Origin: Vespa crabro
Taxonomy: Eukaryota; Arthropoda; Insecta; Hymenoptera; Vespidae
Length of the DNA: 64,000 bases
NCBI RefSeq assembly: GCF_910589235.1
Contig: NC_060957.1
Coordinates: 6,662,662 to 6,726,661 of the forward strand
Direction: 5' to 3'
Each line of letters opens with the position of its first letter. The stretch's first letter is position 1. The notes beneath the pieces were generated by a model. That model searched no databases and was not told where the DNA came from. It saw only the letters and a program-made list of their open reading frames with translations. Shown one piece after another: positions 56,575 through 64,000 of the stretch. A program made the position numbers and the translations under genes.

Positions 56575-56850
56575 TCGGAACGTAAAACTAAAAAAAAATG
56601 GGGTCTTCGCTTTGATGCAGGAACGAACGAAAGCGATGTTATCGCATGGTCACGTTTACGCACGCTAACGTTGTGTTATTAATCAGAAGTCGTTAAGGGG
56701 CTATCAGTGTAATTGTTTAATGCTTGCCAGGACAATGAGAAGGCATTAGTTTGCGTGATAATCGTGGATGGTTGCAAGGCAACTTGCGTGAGTTCGTTGT
56801 TTATTCTCGCTTTACGTGGCCCGTTTAACGATAGCAACTCGAGATATAAG
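56575..56850. promoter_or_regulatory. Candidate conserved enhancer-like island with an X-box-like palindrome
   Basis: Repeat-free segment with gttgtgttattaatcag, tgtaattgtttaatgc and cattagtttgcgtgataatc. A palindrome gttgc-aag-gcaac at 56771-56783 resembles an RFX X-box but departs from the consensus in the central bases. Confidence 0.35.
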
Positions 56851-57436
56851 ACTAATCGTTGCTTTTTCCAGCGAAACGAAACTCATACGCTATCATCGAG
56901 CTCTTTAACTCCCTTTCGTATTCCAATTATTTTTCGAACCGTATTCCATGCAAGTATTCACTTGCTCTTTTCTCCTCTTTAAATTCACTCGTTCGTGATA
57001 AATAGAAAATTGTATCATTTTGACAAATAGAGGCTTATTTAATTGGAAACGAACTTTCATAAATAATTTAATAGTTAGAAATAGAACAACTATTGTTTTC
57101 GAAGATAAACAATCGAATAGCTATCTTGTGACTTTTTACAAAAGGGATAAAAAAAGAAAAAGAAGAAAAGAAAAAAGAAGAAACTCGAGGAAGAAACATC
57201 GTTCGATGGACGTCTCGATGGGTATTCGACGGATTCGAAGGAAGGATCGGTAAAACGCATCTCGATCACCCGTCGAGATAATAAAGTCGGTTGGAAGAAT
57301 TATCGAGGGCTCCACAAGACTCGCCGAGCAGCCGGAAAGAGGAGAAGAGGTTCCTCGTGCAAGTGGGCCACTCGTGAAACGGATGAGCAGGTGAGCGGGC
57401 GTAAATCAGGGTGGACTTAAGTCACGTCGGTGGTGA

Positions 57437-57455
57437 GGAAAGGAAAGAGAAAGAC

Positions 57456-57508
<53 letters not shown>

Positions 57509-57603
57509 GAAAGATAAATAGACAGATAGATAGATAGAGAGAGAGAGAAAGAGATAAAATGAGAGAGAATTTTACTCAGTAAAACGAAATTGAGAAAGAG
57601 AAG

Positions 57604-57657
<54 letters not shown>

Positions 57658-57685
57658 GAGAGAGAAGAAAAAGAAGAAGAGATAG
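57437..57685. repeat. Double GA tract with a GATA link
   Basis: GA at 57437-57505 passes through GATA units (57505-57540) to more GA. A second, nearly pure GA tract follows at 57594-57653, then GAA. About 250 bp, nearly all purine. Confidence 0.95.
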
Positions 57686-57689
57686 GATT

Positions 57690-57835
57690 GGAAGAACTGG
57701 GATGCTGGAACAAGACCAGCTGCTGTCAACGAGGTACCCGGCGAATCGCCAGATTATTACGCGCAGCATCCATGGACCACAACCGGCTTCTCAACTTCTC
57801 TACAAATCGACTATATAGTGGATAAGAAAACCGAT
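57690..57835. promoter_or_regulatory. Candidate regulatory island
   Basis: accagctgctgtcaacg (E-box CAGCTG), cgccagattattacgcgc and a gcagcatccatgg word directly follow the double GA tract. Confidence 0.28.
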
Positions 57836-58744
57836 GCCCTAGTCGAAAAGTGCGTGTATCATTGTGAACGAAGTGTTCTTTAGTGTTTTCTTGTAGATAC
57901 ATATGTATACACCCTTATGTATCTAGAAGATGAATAAAATGGTAGATTATGAAAGGTAGAAAATATGATAGTGTACATACGTGATGATATATACATAAAT
58001 ATAGAATTATAGATGTATATACCGGTTTAATGGAAAATATAAATTGTGCCATATTTGGGAATATGGGAAATTATATAAATGGTGAGATTGTGAAGTGTCA
58101 AGAATCGTTTATTACATTTTTATATTGTTTATAATTTTTAAATTTCTCTTACATATAAAATTATCCGTATGTATATGGATACACGCATAAATAGTATAGA
58201 GAAACGATAATAGGATCATGCTCGTTCGGTATTCTTTACGGCGCTAAACTTTTATTATTCCTTACGATAAACCAGCTAGAGCCGAGTACTTAAATACCTA
58301 CTACCCCGGACGTAATTCCCAACGTACGTATGTACCTACTTGTGTTTCGAAGAGAGCGTTACTTTACGTTCGAAAGTACGTTCGTTCTTCGATGGAACAA
58401 TTTTATCGCTTTCGATGGATAAAAGCGTGAGATCGTTGCAGTGTTACGTCATTCGTACCTGCTACGCTCGTAAAGTCAGTAAAATATCAAATGCCTGTAC
58501 TATTGCTGTTAATAATAATCGGACGATGATCGAGTATCCGACTAGACATCTAAATTTATTATTATTATAGGTATACTCTTTGAGTTCTTCGCTAATCGTA
58601 TAGCGATTAGAAAGTAATGAAGATTCCGAAAAAAAAAAAAGAAAAAGAAATAAGATTGATACGAGATTCGATAGGAAGATGTAACAAGGATTAGTCTTTT
58701 ACTATCGTAACGAACGACGAGTCTAATTAGATAGAGACTGTAAC

Positions 58745-59110
58745 ATTCGCAAAGAGGAACATGCGGCATCATGGCGAATGGTCCACGTTTCTCGATCTCC
58801 CACGAAGTTTCTACCTGGTTTCGATCAAATCGTCGATCGACGCTTGACCTCTCATTCCTAATGTAGCAAACATATCAGAAAGAGGAGGACACATAAGTAA
58901 TCATCGTTTTCTTCTTCTTCATTTTCGTCTTCGTCTTCGTTTTCGCCTTTGCCTTCGTCTTCTACTTCACCGACTTTCGATTTAATACAAGAACGGACGG
59001 ACGATCCGGGAGCTTGATGCCAGATCGGTAGAAACCGTGCCGCGGCTAATAAATCTCCCTGAATACATTCCCCCGGCTGTAATGCGCTCCTCGCCAAGAA
59101 TTATGTGCTA
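58745..59110. promoter_or_regulatory. Candidate regulatory island with an acidic - strand frame
   Basis: Contains ccgcggctaataaatctccc and ggctgtaatgcgctcc. The - frame 59097-58858 has a mixed N-terminal half and a Glu/Asp-rich C-terminal half (58890-58970) that comes from a TTC/TCG-type repeat. No domain is recognised. Confidence 0.28.
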
Positions 59111-59222
59111 TTGATAAGACATCGCGCAAAAGTGTAATTTACGACATCGTTCACGCGAGATGTAATTGGCTATAAATGAAATTGTAAAGTAGAGACACTC
59201 GTTCGTTCTCTCGTCGTTTCAG

Positions 59223-59308
59223 ATCGTATGGACGAATCAACAAACGTGTTTCCCGTCATATTTCCAACTTTTTAATAATAATTTTACATTTATTACGAAT
59301 TGATAAAG
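59223..59308 (+). other. Exon-like 86-bp segment, uncertain
   Basis: Acceptor gttctctcgtcgtttcag ends at 59222. Donor GATAAAG|GTAAAC has its GT at 59309. One frame is open for 26 codons before TGA; another starts with ATGGACGAATC and runs 15 codons. It could be an untranslated exon or coincidence. Confidence 0.18.
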
Positions 59309-59431
59309 GTAAACGTTTTTCTACTAATGTTTTTTTTTTCGTTCATAATTATATAAAATTCATTTTTTGATCTATTTTATTTATTCCAATTTGTACGAAT
59401 CACGGTCGATAATTTTTTTCCGTCTCTCTCG

Positions 59432-59432
59432 G

Positions 59433-59468
<36 letters not shown>

Positions 59469-59469
59469 T
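59432..59469. repeat. (TA)n-(TG)n compound repeat
   Basis: TA to about 59454, then GT. Confidence 0.95.
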
Positions 59470-59634
59470 TCATTAAATAAAATAATAAAGGTAAAATCGT
59501 ATAGAGAGAGATAGAAAAGAAAAATATAGAGTATGAGATAGTACAAGCGACGAACCTATACAGAGCTATTTGTTATTCGATATGCGTGATCCGAGAGTTC
59601 TTTTCACGTGATGTAACATAATTTTACAATTCCT

Positions 59635-59639
59635 CCCTA

Positions 59640-59695
<56 letters not shown>
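59635..59695. repeat. CT microsatellite
   Basis: Pure CT core of about 46 bp. Confidence 0.97.
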
Positions 59696-59698
<3 letters not shown>

Positions 59699-59917
59699 TT
59701 GTCTTCTCGTGTTCAGTATTACCATGTGACATCGTCGAATCGTCGCAGCAAGGTGTTGAAGCGAAAGATTTTTCTTTTTTTTTTTGGTCCAGTTCGTTTG
59801 AACAGCGAAACCCTTTTGGCCAAGATAGCAATAAATCCGTATCTTTATGAAACGCGATCTGGCTTTTTTCTGACTATAAGAGACCTGCTTTTGTTCAGCC
59901 AAATATCTCAAACTCAG

Positions 59918-59919
<2 letters not shown>

Positions 59920-59949
<30 letters not shown>

Positions 59950-59963
59950 GCTCTTTCTCTATC
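59920..59963. repeat. CT microsatellite
   Basis: CT with GTCTCT lead-in and TCGC interruption; a TATC run follows. Confidence 0.95.
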
Positions 59964-60690
59964 TATCTATCTTTAGTTTCATTCTCTTTTTCTTCTTTTC
60001 ATTGTGCTGTCAATGAGATCAATGGTAACAAAAAAATATTCGCTTGTCTTCTTCGTTACGATAAAATACGATAAAATGATTAAACCTGTTCAACAGATCA
60101 TCGAGAATCGAATAATTATTAGACGTTAAGTATAAAAGTTTATTATCATGAATTTGATAATTAATTTATAGATTTGTGTAAATTCTCCAAGTTAATGATA
60201 CCAGCTTATAATAATATCCCGATGTCACGAGGGAATGTTTAGTCATATTAATGAATACGATTAATACGAGACCAAAGGAATTATAGTCAATTTAAATTGG
60301 TCATAAGTTCGACTAGATATTTCTGGTCGGTATTATTAGCTATTTAGATTTGATTAACTTATAGATTGATAATTAAGCGCCATATTTAATTCGATGGATA
60401 AAAATATAATAAAGAGTCGAATCGAAACTTTCGTTCTTTTTCTCTGTATAATTCGTAAAGTTGAGAAGGATTTACGTTCTTTCGTGCAATTCGTAATAGA
60501 ATTCGTGTTGGTCGATCATTATCCTTAACCATCGCCGGTTTGTGTCTCTCGTTATTGATATAATAACATTTCTAAATAGTTTGATATTCAGATATGGTCA
60601 CACCTAGGATTTTCGAAAAAAAAAACAGAAAAATATTATATGCAAATAAAAGTTTAAAGATTTATTCGAAAAACTGGGAATTTACGTTTC

Positions 60691-60694
<4 letters not shown>

Positions 60695-60750
<56 letters not shown>
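60695..60750. repeat. Poly-A, 56 nt
   Basis: Uninterrupted A. The word aacagaaaa occurs just after it and again about 70 bp upstream (near 60624), which could be a short target-site duplication or simply A-rich coincidence. Confidence 0.95.
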
Positions 60751-60751
<1 letters not shown>

Positions 60752-60964
60752 AGAAAAGAAAAGATTGATAATTAATATATCCAATTAAAAATCTTAATAA
60801 TGTGAAATATAAAATACGCATCCTCGTCTGAAATCATTGACTTCGTCTTTTGAATTCATTTGTAAGTTCATGAATTAGTTAGCGTATTTATTAATTTTAA
60901 TTTCATTTCATGAATTTGATGTTTTGACAAAATGGTGATCGAAATAGTACTCGTGGAACGATTA

Positions 60965-61192
60965 TCACTTTCTCTCTTGCTCCCCTTTCTTTCTCACAAG
61001 ACTAAAAGGAACATTCTCGATTCTTCCAACGTGAACGCGAACGAGAGTCCGACCTTTTGTGGAAGCTGTTATCCCGTACTTAAGTATCTGCCGTATCCAC
61101 GGTAAAGGCGTCCGACGATCCAATCTTATCGTGACGAAGGGCTTGGACTTGTCCCTGACTTTGGAGCCGGGTCTCATATAAATTATCGTCAC
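60965..61192 (-). other. Protein-like open frame, unrecognised
   Basis: A 75-codon frame from 61192 down to 60965 is free of repeats except at its end, and includes KPFVTIRLDRRTPLPWIRQI and a basic C-terminus. The sequence tcgtgacgataa near the start is echoed by tcgtcacgataa 50 bp on. No flanking acceptor/donor pair is evident. A conserved non-coding element is the main alternative. Confidence 0.2.
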
Positions 61193-61208
61193 GAATTTCG
61201 AAACGTTC

Positions 61209-61252
61209 CTCTGTCCTCTTCTCTCTCTCTCTCTTCCTCTTTCTCTTTATTT

Positions 61253-61283
<31 letters not shown>

Positions 61284-61286
61284 TTC
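61209..61286. repeat. CT microsatellite
   Basis: Two CT blocks. The second ends in tttcag, an accidental acceptor-like site. Confidence 0.96.
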
Positions 61287-61459
61287 AGTAACCCATTCTC
61301 CATGTACGACTTAAGCTCCTAGGAATTTCACGTATTATAATCACCTGGGAGGAACGAAGTAAGGAGATTGAGAAGGGGTCCTCTTCTAATCGTAAGAATG
61401 GTAGGGTAATCGGGACCCGAAAGTAACGATGAAACGTTTCGTAGACCTTTAAAAGAAGA

Positions 61460-61483
61460 TGAGGAAGAAGAGAAAGAGAGAGA

Positions 61484-61526
<43 letters not shown>

Positions 61527-61546
61527 GGAAAAAGAGATAGATAGAG
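61460..61546. repeat. GA polypurine tract
   Basis: GA with AAG and GGGAAAA variants, then GATA. It is complementary to the CT tract 200 bp upstream. Confidence 0.95.
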
Positions 61547-61773
61547 ATTTGCTACGTATGTATGTACGTACACGGACGACGAACTTGTGTAACCATGGAC
61601 GACGACGACGACGATGGGCAATAAATTGTTGGCACCTACGCGCAAAAGCCACACTCTTGCCTTTTCCTTCTCTCTTTATCTTTTTTTTTCTCGCTCATAC
61701 TCTCTAACGCCGCAACTCGCCGCTACGTCCGTTCGTTTCTTCCTTCCTTTCTCGGTCTCTCGTTCTACACAGA

Positions 61774-61836
61774 CGACGACGACGACGACGACGAGGACGA
61801 CGACAACGACTACAACGACGACTACGACGACGACCG
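61774..61836. repeat. (ACG)n triplet repeat
   Basis: ACG/ACA triplets. A shorter ACG run lies at 61599-61612. Confidence 0.95.
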
Positions 61837-62048
61837 ATCACGCGCGAGACACCTTAAGACAATAACAAGGAGGATAGCTCGTTGTTAACGCACCTCTCTT
61901 TCTCTTTCCTTCTATCTCTTTCTTTCTCTCTCTTCTTCTTTCTTCTCATTCTTACAGAGAGACTGGACGGTACCTGGACCGTGACCAATGAGAATAAATT
62001 TACGGTGGTTTAACCGAGCGTGCTCAAAGGATAGGAGTGGGAGACAGA

Positions 62049-62055
62049 ATGAGAG

Positions 62056-62093
<38 letters not shown>
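62049..62093. repeat. GA microsatellite
   Basis: gaatga lead-in then pure GA of about 34 bp. Confidence 0.96.
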
Positions 62094-62098
<5 letters not shown>

Positions 62099-62619
62099 CA
62101 GATAGAAATATAGCGAGTTGACTTTCGTACGATGTGTTTCTAGCGGTACCATTTTCGTTCCAGCTAAAGACGCGATCGGGCGAGCGTGAAATTATATGGA
62201 TCGCCATGATCGTCTAAAAGTATCTTTTCTGTCATTTTCGTGCGCTTCAATGACCCTTTCCTTTTCGGTCTAACCAAATACGTGTTATTTCCGTTCTAAT
62301 TCTATCATTGTTTTTCCTTCTTCATTCCTTCTTCTTTTATTTTCTTATAGTTTTTAAGATGGTTATTTTTTTTATCGTTAAAATATCTCTATTGACATTG
62401 TTTTAAAAATAGAACATTGTATCGATCGAATAAGTTATTTTCAGAGAGCATCAAGTCAGACTGGACATAATCATCATTAGCTCTATTTATTCTTTACGTG
62501 CATGTAAACGTTAATTAAGAATTCCGGAATGGGAAGAGGAGTATTTACTGGAAATTCAAAACGAAAAGAGTCTCATGGTCGCATGGCCGTCCACTCGGGA
62601 CGCGCAATTATCGGACTCC

Positions 62620-62653
62620 TTTCTCTCTCTCTCTCGCTCTCTCTCTCTCTCTC
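62620..62653. repeat. CT microsatellite
   Basis: CT with one TCGC interruption. Confidence 0.95.
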
Positions 62654-62704
62654 CTTTACCTTTTTTCCCGTGGCATCGATAGAAGAATTCGTAAAAGGGA
62701 AAAA

Positions 62705-62822
62705 GAACGATGGATTGAAAAAGGGAGAGAAAGAGAGAGAAAAGAGGCAGACGAGACCATGAAGGGTTTGAGAGAGAGAGATAGAGAGAGAAAGAGAAGA
62801 GGAGGAACGAAAAGAAGAGAGC
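62705..62822. repeat. GA polypurine segment
   Basis: Imperfect GA/AAG purines interrupted by ggcagacgagaccatg. Confidence 0.85.
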
Positions 62823-62982
62823 CGACGTAGATGCGACCGATACCGTTAGCGGAGTCTGTAATAAAGTAAATAAAGAGCCCGCTCGACAACCTGACTCTCT
62901 CCGTTGAGGCAAGGCGCACTTTTATTTCCTTCCGTTCGTTCGAAAAAGAAAGAAGAGAGGAAAAAAAGATTTGCTTTGGGAG

Positions 62983-63030
62983 AAAGAAAGAAAGAATGAG
63001 AGAAAGAGAGAGATAGATAGATAGATAGAT

Positions 63031-63068
<38 letters not shown>
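62983..63068. repeat. (GAAA)-(GATA)-(GA) compound repeat
   Basis: AAAGAAAG, then five GATA units, then pure GA. Confidence 0.96.
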
Positions 63069-63069
<1 letters not shown>

Positions 63070-63134
63070 CTTGCACAACCCTAAGACCAGTCTGAAAAGG
63101 CAGTCTCTGAACTCAAACACATAGATGCAGCCAC

Positions 63135-63154
63135 TCACACACACACACACACAC
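63135..63154. repeat. (CA)10 microsatellite
   Basis: Pure CA. Confidence 0.95.
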
Positions 63155-63477
63155 ATACGCACATCTAATCTTCTAACATTATTATTTGGAATATAGACGA
63201 GTTTTCACTCATTTCTCAGATTCTCTTTTTTATTACGTTATTATTGTAATTGCTGATTATCAAGGATTATATAACATTTCTATATAATATATTTATCGAC
63301 AATTAAATAGATTTTCTTTCATCTTCGTTAAACTTGGAAAAAGAAAAAAAAAAGAAGAAAAAGAAAAAGACCGTATTTGTCCGAAATATTAATTAACAGA
63401 ATGAATTCATATGAGTAAACGAGCGAAAGTTTTTATCGTAAAAGTAGATCGATTTAATTTAACGACGATAAGCTTTC

Positions 63478-63684
63478 CTAGTTAGAATCTGTAAGAGAAG
63501 AAGGAGTAGGGGGAACGAGAGTGGGAGGAGAAGGAGGAGCAAGAGGAGGCGGAGGTGGTGGAGGTGATGGGCGCGCACGTCGGATGTTCACAGAACGAAA
63601 CGTTTTACTCGGCCGTTCGCCGGCAGTCTCGTCACGATCGAGCAATTTCACCGGATGCAATAAGTAAGCCATTTCCCTGAGCAT
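63478..63684 (-). other. Protein-like open frame, Pro-rich C-terminus
   Basis: An ATG frame of 68 codons runs from 63684 to 63478. The first 40 codons are complex (MLREMAYLLHPVKLLDRDE...), followed by a Pro run. That Pro-rich half is a pyrimidine tract ending in cttctcttacag, which looks like an acceptor, so it is more likely intronic than coding. No family is recognised. Confidence 0.2.
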
Positions 63685-63783
63685 TTTTCTCAGCGATCAG
63701 TCAATGACGGCTAATCCGTTGATATTATCTTTTTCTTTTTACCTATGCCTCCTTCAGTTTATTTTTCTCTTTATTTATCTCCC

Positions 63784-63787
<4 letters not shown>

Positions 63788-63819
<32 letters not shown>

Positions 63820-63842
63820 CTCTCTCCTTCTCTTTCTCTCTT
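63788..63842. repeat. CT microsatellite
   Basis: Pure CT core, then ATTCTCTC and CTTT variants. Confidence 0.95.
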
Positions 63843-64000
63843 CGCGTTACAATTTAGCGACACATCGTTTAAAGAACAAGTAGAAAGAAAAAAGTCAAAC
63901 GCGCGGGAATTCGTTGAGTAACGACGTAACAAAGTAGTCGTTGCTACCGACAACTTCAATCATTAGAAATCGTCGTATATTCCACATTTTTTTTCTCTAA

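Larger units (their letters stand above)
55000..60000. other. Non-coding stretch, 55-60 kb
   Basis: No gene is confirmed. AT-rich filler (56200-56560, 57850-58320) surrounds enhancer-like islands at 55785-55895, 56575-56850, 57690-57835 and 58745-59110. A possible short exon lies at 59223-59308. The + frame 55311-55535 is mixed in composition but has no recognisable domain. Confidence 0.7.
60000..64000. other. Non-coding stretch, 60-64 kb
   Basis: No gene is confirmed. AT-rich filler (60030-60960, 62220-62520, 63160-63470) contains a 56-nt poly-A. Complex segments at 60965-61190 and 63560-63700 have - strand frames of mixed composition with no recognised domain. In the second, the downstream Pro-rich part coincides with a pyrimidine tract ending in an acceptor-like cttctcttacag. 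Confidence 0.7.

Noticed and set aside
61250..61290. 3' splice acceptor at the end of a CT tract (ctctctttcag)
   Set aside because: Any CT microsatellite followed by CAG mimics an acceptor. The downstream sequence starts with stops and has no paired donor.
1..64000. CRISPR array, prokaryotic operon, phage or plasmid content
   Set aside because: Tandem repeats here are simple-sequence or minisatellite types without spacers. There are no prokaryotic gene-dense frames, and composition and splice-like signals are eukaryotic.
1..64000. DNA transposon or retroelement
   Set aside because: No frame resembles a transposase or reverse transcriptase, and I could not find terminal inverted repeats with a target-site duplication. 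Short non-autonomous elements could escape inspection by eye.

Overview
This window looks like non-coding DNA from an insect genome. I find no gene that I can call with confidence. The long open frames are almost all read-throughs of simple repeats: CT/GA tracts give Ser-Leu, Glu-Arg or Arg-Glu polymers, and TA tracts give Tyr-Ile. I see no recognisable protein domain, transposase, reverse transcriptase, tRNA, rRNA, snRNA or known insect microRNA. The mix of AT-rich stretches with frequent CpG words (tcgatcg, cgttcg, tcgtcg), without visible CpG loss, together with very dense GA/CT microsatellites, fits a hymenopteran (bee, wasp or ant). That assignment is inference from base composition only.

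Layout. Roughly 70 GA/CT tracts of 20-160 bp occur along the whole window, about one per kilobase and in both orientations. TA, TGTA, AAT, GAA, CAG/GCT, TCG, GGAA and homopolymer tracts lie among them. Between the tracts are three kinds of sequence: (i) AT-rich filler; (ii) about 20 islands of 100-350 bp of complex, GC-balanced sequence with homeodomain-like words (TAATTA, TTTATGG, TTTATTACG, TAATCC), which read like conserved non-coding elements or enhancers; (iii) a few places where splice or promoter signals line up.

The places where signals agree are the best leads. At 24.8-26.25 kb on the + strand, a CpG-rich segment is followed by a short ATG frame that ends exactly at a strong donor; 688 bp downstream a strong acceptor continues the same frame, giving either a 28-residue basic peptide or a 21-nt microexon. 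At 43.1-45.05 kb, a CpG-rich segment carries a TATA/initiator pair at canonical spacing, and downstream there is a good acceptor and a consensus donor. Weaker exon-like segments lie at 50.83-51.09 kb and 59.22-59.31 kb.

Taken together the window resembles a large intron or intergenic regulatory domain, of the kind found around developmental genes, with dense polypurine tracts that could bind GAGA-factor-like proteins. There is no operon-like or cassette-like set of genes here, and I see no evidence of a defence, mobile or biosynthetic system.
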